Positions 1-14,000 of a stretch of DNA of 64,000 bases are shown here, one piece after another (position 1 is the stretch's first letter; each line of letters begins with the position of its first letter). The notes beneath the pieces are model-generated. The model made no database searches. It was not told the origin of the DNA and worked only from the letters and a program-made list of their open reading frames with translations. Source of the DNA: Todiramphus chloris collaris (lineage: Eukaryota; Chordata; Aves; Coraciiformes; Alcedinidae); NCBI GenBank assembly GCA_025345505.1, contig JANVCC010000261.1, positions 4,846,929 through 4,910,928 on the forward strand. Reading direction: 5' to 3'. Made by a program: the position numbers and the translations under genes.

Positions 1-1971
1 TAAATTCAGGATCCATCCGAGCCAGCTGGAGTTTTGTCAGCAACTTTGCTGGGGTCAGGAGTACATCCGTCATGTCTTATGGATAACATAATGCACTTTC
101 TTCAGAAAGCCAAATGTTAGCTCTGTCGTAGCTGCTCGTAAAAAACCCATTGTACACATCCTTCATTTAGACTAAAATTTGACTGTCTTCAGTGGCCCAA
201 GACAGAACTCTCCTACTAGTGCCCTTGCAGATCTGTTGTGCTGCTTGTTCTTGCAGAGGCAATTCAAACATCCAATTCTGCAATGCCTCATTCAAGTAAA
301 ACTCTTTAATTACATACTGATAAGGCAAGAATCTTGAATTTAGATACAGAGAAGTAAGTGAAGTTGAATATAGTGATAAATATCTAAGTGTAATGGGAAG
401 TTTAATGGACATCAGTGTTCTGCTACTAATCTGTGACCTTAAGCAGCCTGTTATTCAGGAAAAAAATAGATCTTCAGTGTACCTTTAAATTAAAGCAATT
501 GGTTTAATTTAGAAGACTGGAAAAGTGTTTGTTGAACTTAAAACTTAAGAGAAAAACATAATATAGTAAAAAAAAAAAACCATAATATAGTAAAAATTAA
601 AAAAAGGATGAAAAAAACCCCAAACAAACAAATCTAAACAAAACCCAGTAAGATGCAGGTAAAGCTAAAACATCTGTCATCCCTGAGTGAGAAGCTGTAT
701 TGAATGGAGAAAAGAAAAAGTTACTGGATGCTACCTGGGTGTAGATATATGAACACGCAGTCTTCTGAATGCATTTTAACTAACGTAGTTAGTAATTTAG
801 AGCTGAAAGAGATTTTTGCAATTCATTGTTACTTCAAGCCTAGAACAGCTCAGGAGGTTGAGACATGTAACATGAAACATAAAGCCTCTTATGAGTCCTA
901 TAGGAAAGCTAAACAGCTGAGAACAAAATTGCCTGGAGAAAGAGTCGGGCAGAGGTCCCACCAGAGGAGCTGGGTGCCAGCAGCAGAAGGGGCTGGGTGG
1001 TCTGGGCTAAGCCAGGAAATGGGTTTTAAGGGAGAACAGGATCCCTGGAGAAGGTGTGATCAAAGGCACTAGGGCTTGGGAGCAGCTGCATCACATTCAG
1101 TACTACATTTGCATGTTAAACACCTAAAATGGTAAAACTTCATCCATTTGTGCTATCAATTGTAGGTGGTACTGCTAGGGGTAATGCAATGGGTGTGAAA
1201 GCTATTGCTATAGGAGCCATAGGGAACTGCATTGCCATTCCTGACCTCAGCTGAGTCACAAAATTAGCTCTGAAGAGAGAGTAGAAACTACCTTTACATC
1301 TCTGCTGAAACTGGTGGCACTTCAGCAAATGACTTGTGAGTCTTGTGCATGAGTCCTTTCACTCCTAAGGACATTTGACTACATGTTTCTTTGTGTCCTG
1401 TAATGATGTTACCTGTCAAACAAATTTAAAATTAGGGAAGATTCAACTCCCTCCCCTTCTTTTTATTTCTTCAACATTCAATTGGCTTTTGTTTTTTAAT
1501 TATTATCTCAGGTGAGCTTAAAATGCTTTTCCCTCTCAGTTATTCTGATATGATCACTTCAGGGGACTGAGGTGCAAAAATTACCACGTTGCTAATTCTG
1601 AACACTGTAGGAAAAGAGAAGAAAGTGCATGTGCAGTGGGGAGACCTGGCATTAGGAAGGGATTTAGAAATCAGGTGTTTTGAAAAGGTAAGTCAGGAAT
1701 ATGCACTCCATGCAAACAGATGAACACATAGCAGGGTAGTTGCTTGCTTACTGTATTTCATACCTTTTAAATAGTTCTGTTGGTGACCCTGGAAGCTGCT
1801 TCACTTCTTAGAAGTAGTTGTTTTCAGATGGCAGCATAAGGAGTAAAGTGGAGACAGGAGGAAAATAACAGATTTTTTTTTTTATTATTCTTGCTTTTGT
1901 ATTAAGGTGCTAAGTGAAATCCTGTGCCTTTTGAAGTAAAGGACTGAAAATATGTTCTCTTTTTTCTACAG
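1..1971 (+). other. Intron of the SELENOI/EPT1-like gene
   Basis: No exon of the family was found here. An A-rich patch at 551-610 contains a direct repeat of CATAATATAGTAAAA (557-571 and 581-595). Short open frames are present without recognisable domains. Confidence 0.6.
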
Positions 1972-2080
1972 GTATTAATTGCAGCATATCTGCTCACTGG
2001 TGCTGTTGGTGTGGAGGTCTGGCAGAAACCTTTCCTGTTTGGTTATTACATTACAGATGCATTAGTAATCTTACTTATAG
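1972..2080 (+). CDS. SELENOI/EPT1-like, first exon in the window
   Basis: Exon of 109 nt after a pyrimidine-rich acceptor (TTTTTTCTACAG) and before donor GTAAGTG. Read from its first base it encodes [16 protein letters not shown] and then a second hydrophobic stretch starting DALVILLIG. It corresponds to the SELENOI segment around VVGVEAWYEPFLF. It ends one base into a Gly codon completed by the next exon. The preceding exon is not within 1-1971. Confidence 0.88.
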
Positions 2081-5000
2081 GTAAGTGACCAGATCCATGC
2101 AAAGCTGTGCTGCTTTTTAATGAGTTTGATTAGATATTTCTTCCATTTCCTTCATTTCCTTTTGTAAGTGCTGGCTTGTAAGTGTAAGCTTAAGTCCAAA
2201 AAAACCCACATGAATAGAGCTGATTAAAAGGGCTAATACTGGAAAACTTGACAAAAGTAGATGATTTTGGAAACATTTCTCCTCACTGAATTATTATCTG
2301 TTGCACACAAATAACTCAGAAGGTGTTCCTTATCTGCATGTGCAGCTCAGTGCAGTGTTCTGTCTGTCCCTGGAAGTCTCAGGGACTCCTCGTGTCACTC
2401 AGGTAAAACATTACTCACATTTACACATATTGTAAGCTTAATGTCTTGACCTGCAGCACACTGTGCTCCAAAACATTATGGATAGAAGGAATAACGGCGT
2501 TATTTAAATAATCTTAGGAGGTGCAACTGTAAATCTGAAAAAGAGCCAGGTGATTCCTAAGCTTTTCTTTAGCATTGTTTTCTGAACAGAAGTGATGCAG
2601 TTTCCATTCGCAGCGACAGCCTATTTGCTCATTATTATTGCTCAAACGTTTTTCAACTGCTATAGCTAGGCTGAGAACAAGAGCAGTTACCTTGTAATGA
2701 GTTAAAAAACACAGTAGTCTTAGCTAAAGATGTGTTTGAGCTAGATGGCTTCAATTCTTGGAAGAATCACCTTCCAATTAGTATAGAAATTTTAGGGATT
2801 TTTTATATGACCATACAGATGAGGAGAAGGCGGCACCAAAAAAAGGGTTTGACACAGTCTAGACTGACATCCCAAGAGACATCTTGGGTCCTTGAGCCAA
2901 AAGGAGGACATGGCTATAGGTGCTCACCCAACACTGACTAACTAGGAGCCATCTGAGCATTTTGGGAGGGGGAGCTTTCAAATCCTCTGCACTGAGGTAT
3001 TCTCACCACCCTCTCCTATGGTGAGGTCATCACCAGGTACCACCTCCAGCCTCAGCAGTGCTTCCCAGCCTGGCAAGGACCCTGCATGGGTTCTGTGCTT
3101 TCTGGCGAGCAGTGTGTACAAGGACATGATTCTGACAGTCCTTTGTGCTTTACCCAGAGTATAAACTGTCCGGGTGTGACCAGGTTGTACAGTCTCTTTT
3201 TGACAAGTCTGTTTTGGAACCTGTGAGGAAAAGAAAGCAAGGCAGGGTTAAAAACAGTGGTTGCCTGTTCAGCAGTCAGTCAGAGAGAGAGAGGTGCAGC
3301 TACTCCATACCCTATGGTGGCAGGCAGGGCTCTGCGGGGTGGGGAGTGACTTCTGCTCTGGAAAGAGGCCCACAAGTGCAGGAGAGACAGATGCTGGCTT
3401 GCCCAGAAGTGGCAGGTTAGGCCACATTTGGTTAGGTGCTGGCACAGGCCAGTCCATCGAACACGCTCGTTCCCTGCTGCTCACATTGCTGCTTTGGTTC
3501 CTGCCACTAAGGCACAGCCCCTTCAGTGAGGACACTGATGGCTTCCCTTGCACTTGAGAAGCCATGGATGAAGGTTTAATTCAAACTGTTTGACGTTTGA
3601 AGGTCTGTGTCAGGGAAGTGTGTCAATGTCATCAGATGTGCAGGAGCGAGCATCCTTTTTTGTACTTGACCAAAAGCAGCTGCAAATTGAGGCTTGCTGG
3701 GCTATTCCATTAGCGTTAGAAAGAATTACTGCTCCTGCCTCACGTGGTACACTTGCATGAATGGATCCGTGAGCAGAGAACTGAGTATTTCTTCCACCAC
3801 TGTCCCAAGCAGAGTAGGCATAAGTAAGAGCCAAAAGATTTCTGTACATTGCCTCTCGCACGCTACCCACGATGCCATTAGCAGGGAGACTTTTGCAGCT
3901 TCGTCACAGCGCGCAAGAAATGACCTTGGTTAACTCTGTATTACAAAATCGTCCCACTTCTCAGTAGATCTCTTAAATTAAAACAGATAGGATATTTGAA
4001 TCTTAAAAAAAGTAGAACCTGAGGATCATGCTGTCCCAGAAAGCACTGTCATTTCACCCCAGGTTTGCATCTCAGCTCGGCACCGGTGGTCAAGGTGGTT
4101 ATCACTGGGTAACCCCTGAGCAGGGAATATGGATATATGAAGTCTTTAGAAGCTTGCAGTAAATTGCAGGACCCAACTGCGACTGCAGAAAAAGTATCAG
4201 TCTAACCTACACCAAGGGCTGACAGCAAGGAAGATTAAATTATTCTCTCCCTTAGAGGGGCTGCAGCAAGTGTGTCTTGGTCAGCAGAGCCTTTTGTATC
4301 AGAGAGCCCGTGCTCCAGCCTGCTCAGTGAAAAGCCTCTGTGGCTAGTTACAAACTGATGGAGTGGCCTCTGATGCTCTTTACGAGCTAGTTTCCCAGGA
4401 CCCTGAGAGGAGCCATTAAGCTGTAACTGGCTGTCCTTAACCATCTGATGGCATTTAGTAGTCACTAGTGGTCCTCCTAACAACGAACCTGTAGCTGCTC
4501 CATCCATACTTGGCATTCGTTCCGCACTTTTACTGTCCTGTACACAGCAGGAGTTCAGCTGCTGAGCTGCCACTTCTCTGAGAACAGCTGGGCTTTAGCT
4601 AGTTCCTTCTGTAGTGGGAAGAAATCCAAATAAGATGCACAAAAGTGGAGGTTTTCAGATGCCTTTGCTGGAGTTTTGGGGGAGGAAAAAGAAAATAAAA
4701 AGAATAGCCCACATGTGACCTAAGGATGAACTCTGCTAAAAGCATCTCCTCAGAGGAAGCTGTGGTATCACCAGGTGACACTCGCTCATTGAAAAGAATG
4801 GAAGTTTTATCAGGTGCCAGAACACACAGAGAGATAGGTGAAATGCAGCAATGCCAGTGTTTAGATTAGATGCTTTAGGAAAACCACCCAAGAGAGAGCT
4901 TTGTGTATGTCCTGGGAGCTGCCTGGTGCATGGAACCCTCGGAGGAGAGCTGTGTCTCGAGCTGCTGCGCTGTGGCCTCGGAGGACTCCCCTGTGAGGCA

Positions 5001-8000
5001 GAGAAACTTCTCTGTGGTATTTTATGGGAATTTTTCATCTGCCTAGCAAACCGAAACCGGTGATTTTCCCAGGCAGCAAATGCAATTGCATCCTGCAGCT
5101 CCAAAACACACACCTAGCTGGGCACCAAAGCCCACTCTCCTGTTTCCAGAGCACGTTGTCCCGGCTGCCGGACAGAGATACCCTTCCTCCCGTAGCACGA
5201 AAGCTGCCAGACCTCTCTGAAGTTCTGTGCCTGTGTGCTCAGCCAGAACTAATGACTTCTGCTCTCGGCAAGGCTTCTGTGGATGACACTCCAGAGGCTC
5301 CCGTGGGATTGAACCGCGATTGTCCCAGCGCATCACCTGGCTAACGAGGGGCCCCTAACGATACCCTCCGGGGTATCCCAAACGTGTAGTGTTCCTTGTC
5401 ACTCTGCTGGCAGGTTGAGAGCAGCATAAAATATTTACAATGAGCATTTCAAACCAGGCAGTTTCCCACATGCAGTCCAGTGCTATAAATGTTGCTAGAG
5501 GCTTTATGAGATTCGCACTGACAGGTAGTTCAGGGAGCAGCATTACTAATTAATCGATGGTGGTTTCTGTCTCACGTTGCAATTACATGACCTACAGTAG
5601 GTTCATGTTCTGAATGAGGCATTTCCCATTCTTGGGACATTCATACCTGCTCTCTATGAGAGAGATTTTTATAATGTCTAATAAAATTTGAGTAGAGGCT
5701 GCATTCCTCTACTCACTGGAGTTATTTATGTGTCTGTTTTCCTCTACCTGACTGTTATTTCCATGCAACTTGCTGGAAATATCTTTCGGTCTATTAAATC
5801 AGTTCAGAATTGACCCGAGGGCTCAGAAGTGGGGATGGGATGCACACTAACAACGGAAGTGTTATCATGTCAGCATCATTCCTTAAGAAGCCAGATTGGA
5901 AAAATGACTCCTGGATGCACAGAAAGGTTCCTGCTCCTCCTCTGTATGAATTTCAACCGTGAGAATAGGCTTTGTGGTTAAAGGACCAGTGAAGCATGGA
6001 GTGGGTATGTTGTACTTCCTCGGTGTCTGGTGTATGGGGCAGACAGTTCTGGAATCCAGACAGGGCAGCACATTTTGAGTTCACCTCTGTCTGGTCAACA
6101 GTGCCCAGATCTGGCTACTGAAGCCTGTGGCAAAGCTGAGACAAGCTTTCCAGGTTTGAACATGAAATGTGAATGGAGTGCTAACATCTGTCAGAGATCT
6201 GCTCCTTTAGAGCAGGGGCCAAAGCATTCAGGATTTTTTCCTATGATGTTTATTGGATTGGGTTCTGTGCTGACTTTTGCAGAGTGTGTTCCTTGAGGTT
6301 CACTCCTACTCTGAGCTACTCAAGGATATAAAAGGAGGAGTGAAAATATACAAAGGAAAAAAAAAAAAACCTAATGATGAGACGAAGCCACACCATTTGA
6401 AACATGTCAAGTATTTGAATTCTGTGACAGTGGGAAAGCACAGTTCTCCATCTCAGACAGTGCCTTGTCCTTACACTGTGTCCTATAGCCTGTGTATCAA
6501 AGGGGGGCACAGAATTCCTTCCAGTGGGTAACTACACAGCAACCTGCCCTTTTTTCCGTGTCAGAAAGTGTTTGGGAGGCCATGGTCACATAAACTGTTT
6601 CTGCCTCATACAGGTAAGTCATTCTGTAGTGATTTCCTATAGTCCCCATTGCAAAGTGGCTGATGGTTCTGCCTTTACTGAGGGGTAGTTGAATGATTCA
6701 ATGTTATCACTCCAGCAGGCTTTGACTAGCCTTGCTTGAAGAGCGTGCTTAATATGAGGTGTCTGTCACCAATTTAACATTTATTAAAGCATTGTTGTGA
6801 CAGATTGTACAAGACTTTGTTGAAGTAAAAGGGTGTGAAATACTCACCTGTCACTCGAGATATGTACAAAAAGCAGTTGGGTACGTGTTTGGAGTAACTT
6901 CTTGGAACAATAACCCAGAAAACCAGAGTGCTGAAGGCCCGAGGCAGAGCAGTGTCACAGGGGGCTAATTCCAAGGGGGTTTGTTGGTGGAGTCATTGCA
7001 TGGGTGGTGGGAGCCCCAGAAGAAAGTCAAACAAGGGTGCTTACCTGGAGGGGTCCTTCTGAAAGCCAGCTTGGGCTTTTCAAGTAAAGGCACAGTTTCT
7101 ATTACAGGAAGGCTATGGATGTGCTGGAACGTGTCCAGAGAAGGGCCACGAGGATGATCAGAGGGCTGGAGCACCTCTGCTATGGGGACAGACTGAGAGA
7201 GCTGGGGTTGTTCAGGCTGGAGAAGAGAAGGCTCCGGGGAGACCTTATTGTGGCCTTCCAGCATCTGAAGGGGCTACAAGAAAGCTGGGGAGGGATTTTT
7301 AGGCTGTGGGGCAGTGATAGGACCAGAGGGAATGGATTAAAACTAGAGACAGGTCGATTCAGGTTGGACATTAGGAAGAATTTCTTCCCCAGGAGGGTGG
7401 TGAGACCCTGGCCCAGGTTGCCCAGAGAGGTGGTGGGAGCCCCATCCTTGGAAGTGTTTAAGCCCAGGCTGGCTGGGGCTGTGAGCACCCTGCTCTAGTG
7501 GGAGGGGTCCCTGCCCATGGCAGGGGGGTTGGAACTGGGTGAGCTTTAAGGTCCCTTCCAACCTGGACAATTCTATGATTCTCTGGTGGTCAACTCTTGC
7601 TGTGCCCAGAAGAGAATGACGTGTACATGCTGTGTGAACAGGACTGCATCAAGGAACACCTACATCCATACACTAAACTCTCAGTCTGTACTAACTCCCT
7701 CCAAATGGTAGTTATCTCTTGAACAGAGCTTAAGCTATAACACTGAAAGTAAGCTATAAAATCAACAAGCATGATAAATGCATCTCTTTACAATCTTTAC
7801 ACTCAAGAAGTATCTTAGATGCTAAACATCCAAAGCACACATGAGCTTAGTGCACGGAGGCGGTGCCTGTGGTAACACTGTGCTCTTAATCCCTGTGAAA
7901 TACTTTCATACTGCCTGGATCTGTCTGGGTATTTTTCATGTGTCCTTAAATTGCTTACTATATTCAGACTTTACAGGCTCAATTAAGTCTGAAAATTATA

Positions 8001-11000
8001 TACTCATTTTCTAAGCTTTTTTTTTTTTCCTTCTCCCAGTTACTAAGTGGTGCTAAGTTTGCCATATTGTATAATAATGAAAGATAATTTTATAGTTAGT
8101 GGACAGCTCAATAGGCAATTACCTGTTTGCACGAGCAATTAAAATAGTTGTCTTCTCAGGACATGCCTGAGAAAAATCACCCTGTTCCATGAGAAGCTGC
8201 TATTCCAGTTACAAGTGCTTCTCAGTGTTCACCTTTTAATGAAGCTTGCTTCCAGGCACTGATCAGTGTGCTAAACATTCAGTGTGTTAGATATTTTTAT
8301 GTGTCTAGCTGCTCTAAATAGGGAAGAAATTTGGAAAAAAACATGGGAAAAGTATTTGAAGGTGTTTCCAGACTAATTTTGAGACCTAAATATTTGTAAT
8401 ATATTTTTTTTTGGTCTGTTGGCTAAGAAAAATACATCATAACTTCTCATTTCTTTAAGGCAAGCACTGACTGTAGTGAGTTATTAACGTAGAGATAGGA
8501 AGGCCAAGCAGTCTACTGAAGAAGGCAATGTGGAGATGTGGGCAATTGAGGAAGAAGAGAGGAGGGTGAGAGTATTTCATTTGTATGCTGAAATGCAACT
8601 ACAACTGCTTACTGTTAAAGAGCTGATTTCTACTGAGCTTAGCGCCTACAATATGCCCAGAAGGTCTGCACAGACTCCTCACTGCCCCCCAAATGGGGGG
8701 GATACACGGGGGAGTCTTTGTGGACAAGCACAGCAGGGATGGAAGGGTACTTTCCTGAACAAATTCCCACTGTTTCCAGTGCAGTGTTTATCTAAAATTA
8801 AACCCCTGCACCACACTGCCTCCTTTTTGAACTTTTCATTACCAGGAATAGCCATTTTTCCCCATATAATATTGCAGTGCCATTCTTAGGAAAGGTTCAC
8901 TTGTCAGGAACTTTCCAACAGACAAGATTTACAATGGTGAAGGTGAACAGCTAAGGAAAGTATACATTGTTTGAAAATAGTGGTTTAGGTGTCTCAGCTG
9001 CCTACTTTGGAGTTGTTATGTGTATATATATATTTGGAAAACAAGATATTGCCTTTATTTCTGACATGTTTCTCATCCTGAATCTCTGAACGCATTGGGT
9101 TTGGGATTTTGTTTTGTTTGGGTTTTGGTTCTGTGGTTTGGGATTTTTTTTTAGTGGCTTTTTTTTCTTCGTTTTTATTTTGTGTTTATTTTTGTCTGCT
9201 TGTTTGGTTTTGGTGGCTTTTGGTTTTGTTTTTAATATGGACAAAATAATTCCTGATAAAGAGCCTTGCGGATGCTTATTTGTCTGCAAATGGAGTCAAG
9301 ATAGATTGTGCAAGGCAGAGGACTGACCACAGGATTGCACCTAAATCCGAGGATTTGGGCTTGATACCTTCAGCCTAACGTGACACAAGAATTCCCTGTG
9401 TGTATCTGTGCCACCCATCTGTGCTTCAGTATTTCTGCCTTTAATACAGGCCTGTGTGTTCTTACAGTTGGGTCTCAGAATTTAAATCAGCTGGAAAATG
9501 GGGGAAAATATTAAAGGAGATTAAAAAAAGAGATTAAAAAATACCAGAAGAGCAGTAACACTTGAGGAGTTCTATTTTCTGTAATGTGTTAAAAACATCT
9601 AATGCACTAAACGTGATTTTTTAATGATTTTAAAATAAAATACATGCTTTTAGGACATTAAAATAATTAAAAAAAAAAACCCCAACACACTCCATCATCA
9701 TGACTTGGGCAGTGCCTGGGTGGCTGAGTGCCAGGGGGACAGCAGTGGGCTTGCTTTCCAGGCTGCACCTTTTGTTCCCCAGACCAGCAGAGAATGGCAG
9801 CAATGCGGAAGCAGCACTTTAGCTCCTGGGCACAAAGGGATCCTTAATGCCAATTAAAAAGCAGACTTAATGAGTACCAAAAGCAGCCCCCAAACCAGGC
9901 CTCCCTAGCTAAAAAAAGATGGGAAAGCAACATGTTGTAGGAAATGATGGAATTTTGAAAATCCCCTAAGAAACAAGGGAACACCCTTTGCTTTCCCTCC
10001 TGCATCCTCAGCTCTCTCTCTGCTAAAAGTGAAGCTGTGTAAAAATGTAGAGGAGTAACGGGTGCAACTGCCCCGTTCAGAGAGTGGCTTTTAGCTGGCT
10101 GGGGGATTGTTTGTGGTCAGTGTGTTATTTCTAACTAAAATGGCACTTCATAAAAATAACAAATTGTTGGCAACCGGTGCTCTTTGAATTCTATTTCTAG
10201 TTCTAGTCTCTATTTCTGTTCCTCTCGGTTGCTTTTCTCCTAACAAATCAAACTTCAGGATTGCAGCAGGAAATTTAGATTTAACCTCAAGAGTCAATGT
10301 TTTGTCTCATGTCTGCTCTAATGTGATACAGATGTTGAAACTGCTGTACGTAACTCAAGATTTTATTGAACTAGCCCTCCCTGCCTAATAGGAAACATAG
10401 CTAACGGGAGTGCACATTAAACACAGATCCCTCTGAAGGCACTAAGCTTGTGCATTTTAGAAAGATATTTTCAAAATACTTGGGCTATTACTTCAGTTGC
10501 ACATCCTTCAGCTGTTTGATGGAGTTTCTACCACGCTAAAGCAAAAGAGCTCTTTATCTTACTTATTTTAAAAAGCAAACCCAAGAAGTAAACACATAAA
10601 AATGCAGTACCTGTAATTATTTACAGGCTGGATATTCTTTTTTTTTCCAAGTCTTTGTTTCCTCCTCTTTAAATATAAGCAGAAAGAGTGGAGAAATGGG
10701 TTATCTATTGCATCCCTTTTTACTACTTATGTATTCCAGCAATCCTGGTCTCCACTACTCTTGCTCTTTTAGTTTTCCTTCTCTCGAGTTGCCACTGTGG
10801 CCAGAGCTGCTAAACACTTGGGTATGCCTTTGATGAGGACTGAACAGCAAACACTGACATTTCTCAAGACTCTGCTATGCCACGTTAGCCCCAGCACAAA
10901 GTCATCTGAAAGCAGTTCTTTCCTCCATTCCTTCCAGTTTTTCCTTATAATAATAATTTCCTTATAATAATTATTTCTAATAAGTATAAATATAAGTAAA

Positions 11001-14000
11001 ATAATAATTATTTCTAATAATGAGATTAAAGTTTGCTACTTTTCTGTACAAACAGTACATTGTGGTTTTTAAATGAGTTTTTTTGGTTTTTTTTAAAGTA
11101 AAACCAGAAACATCAGAATGCTTTTCCTGCCCACGGCAAAATAGGATTTGTGTATTAATTTAGTGCATCAAAAACAATCCTCTTGCCTTATAATATAAAG
11201 GCCAGGCAGAAATACGTTACCCAGAGCAATCTCCAAGCAGCAAACATCCCAGGGAAGAGCCCTTGATACAGAGAAATTTGATTTTGGATAAATATACTAC
11301 TTTCTGTTGATCTAAGTTTTGAGCCCTAGGACTGTTTAGTCTAGAGAAGAGGAGGCTGAGAGGAGACCTTATTCTCTACAGCTACCTAAAGGGAGGTTGG
11401 AGTGAGGTGGGTGTTGGTCTCTTCTCCCAGGTGATTAGTGATAGGATGAGAGTAAATGGGCTTCAGTTGTGCCAGGGGAGGTTTAGGTTGGATAATTGGA
11501 AAAATTTCTTTCCTGAGAGAGTGGTGAGGCCTTGGAAGAGGCTGCCCAGGGAAGGAGTGGAATCACCATCCCTGGAGGGGTTCAAAAACCATCTAGATGT
11601 GGCACTTCAGGCCATGGTTTAGCGGTCACGATAAGGTATAGTAGATGGTTGGACTTGATGGTCTTGAAGGTCATGTCCAACCTTAATGATTCTATGATTA
11701 CACAAGAAGATATGTACTTAGCAGCTAACTTTTAGAAAAATGAGGATGGTTTTATTATTGCCTAAAGCCTCCAAACTCAGTTTGCATCCTGTAATAAGTA
11801 CGGGCATACAGAGTCATTTGAGCACACGAGCTCTGTTATCACATGAGAAAACTCTGAGGTCATCAGTGTAGCAGGACTGGGTGTCATTACATGTGATTCT
11901 TTTTCTCTTCCAGGCTTCAGTTTATTTCTTTCATTTCCACAGACACTGTACAACATTCACAGGTAAGTTAATTAACATGCAATAAGCTCTATCCCCTCCC
12001 ATTTAATTCTGTATGTTTAATGATTTCTTCTCTTGAGAAATAAATATAATGCTTGAAGTGGGCTAGCTTCCTTCAGCCAGATGCTGTCCTGATGATGTGG
12101 TAGAAGGTTTCTCTGGTCAGATTCTTACTGGTTTCTTTTCCATGTTTGTAACTCATCCCCTCTTCCTTCCACTTGCCATTCTCCAGGCAGTCTCACACTG
12201 GTCCTGCACAGTGAACTGAGGAAAGCTCTGTAGTTACAAAAGCTGCATTTTATTTGCAGCCAAATGTGATTTGTAACTTCTACCTGTGCTAGGTAAAATT
12301 CTGTAGCTGATCATCCTGCACCCCATGAAGTACTTTGTCATCTTCCAGAGCCTTCTGTAATACTCTTCTCTGCATGAACTCTGCAGATAATTGCCATCAG
12401 ATACAAGCTAGGCGGGTGGCAAGCTGTGATTACATCCAAGAGTTGGCTTGCTGCACCTAGGAATGTTATACACGCTTAGTTTCTACTCCAGTGGCCTATT
12501 TTTATTAATGCTGCCTACCTTCCACCAGTGTTTGCTACCTCACTTCACTCCTCTGTCACATCAGGTCTCTCAGGTCCTACGTGTCCTGGAGGAGGGACTG
12601 TCACTGCCTGTCTTCAGCAATTAGAGGCAATTAAGATATACATTTTGAGGACTGAAAGATAATAATGCCTCGTGCTACTCAGCATGGTTAATAAAACCCT
12701 GACTAGCCCCAGGTTTGGGGCAGGAAGAGCGGGGAGTGGGGAGATGTGAAGCAGGAAAGGCTGAGGACCTGCAGAAAGGGCAGGGAGCTGGAAACAGCAG
12801 TGGGAGCAAGCTGGGGACCAGTGGTGCAAGGGACTCCAGTTTGGGGAAGACTGGGAGAACAGGAGAGCAGCACCTCAAACATGTCAGTCCCTGGCAGGAG
12901 CAGCATTTACCTCATGAACGTTTAGTTTTTATTTTCTTTCCTCTTGTGTCAGGGCTTTTGTTTGGTGTTTTCCTTTTCAACTCATCCTTTGACATAGTTT
13001 CTCTCCAGCGTTCTGGTGTGTTTATCGTTCCTCTGATCAGAAGAGCACAGTCATTTTAAACATCCAGTCAGGTTTGCTTGAAGGATGGACACACAAGCTA
13101 TTTGGTGATGAGGAATTTGAGTTTTCCAATCATCTGCTCTCTTTTTTTATCCTGCTCCCTGTTCTCAGTTGTTATTTTATCAGAAGAGTATTATTTTTGG
13201 AATGAGAAGGATGCTTACTGGATTTTTGTCTAACTGTTTCTATAAATACTAGTGTTCAGAGATCTTTAAACAGGCTGTTTCTCCATACACTTCAAACACA
13301 GAATTGTTCTACTGAATTATTGGTATGAAAAAATGGTTTAATGGCATTGAAATTTAGTAAATTAAACCTTCTTTTCCTTTTATAACCTCTCAGTGAGTTT
13401 TGCCTGAGAAAGATTCAAGATCAAAAGCTATTGATCTTACCTTTTTCCTAGCTGAGTCATTTCCTACCTTCAATAGTACTACCATTAAAAGACAGCTTAA
13501 AATATCTGAAAAAATACAATGTATCATTAATTCTCCTGTGCTCTAATTATCAAAAAAAGCTTCCCCTTTAGGCTGTACCTTGGCAACAGTGCAGGACTGT
13601 CTAGCAGCATCACCTCTAGACCTAGACAACAGCAACTCCTGCCACCGCTGGAATTGTGGGGTGTATTGGCTGAAGTAATTTCAGGGCTCATGTCAGAAAG
13701 TTTCATCTAAAAAAATACCTATTTTGAATTCAGGGTGAGCCTGCATACTGTGCATTTGGATGGATGACAACTCTGACAGGAGTTCTGCAGCTCCCTTCGT
13801 GTGAGCTTTGTGCTCCATTGCCAGGCAGTGATGAGAGGGTGAAGCTGACCAGAATCCATGTGAACAAACCAGTTTAATTTTACCCCAGAAATAAACGTTA
13901 CTTGGGTACCCTATAATTTCTCGTAAAATATCTGAGTACCTAGCATATTTGCACAGGTAGCTGTGTTGCAAGATGAATTCTTGGGCTGATTTTAGGCTAG

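Larger units (their letters stand above)
2081..11913 (+). other. Large intron (about 9.8 kb) of the SELENOI/EPT1-like gene
   Basis: Bounded by GTAAGTG and CTTCCAG. It contains two CR1 fragments (7109-7583, 11322-11700), a T/G-rich tract (9100-9235), an AT-rich duplicated patch (10940-11030) and an unexplained GC-richer block with overlapping minus-strand open frames (3600-5340). Nothing else is recognised. Confidence 0.65.

Noticed and set aside
704-1072. 122-residue + strand open frame upstream of the first SELENOI-like exon
   Set aside because: Does not match any SELENOI segment and lacks hydrophobic helices or consistent splice phase.
7115-7498. 127-residue + strand open frame ([24 protein letters not shown])
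   Set aside because: It is the decayed 3' end of a CR1 reverse-transcriptase region, not a host gene.
9002-9326. Phe-rich and Lys/Asn-rich open frames
   Set aside because: Translation of a T/G-rich low-complexity tract.
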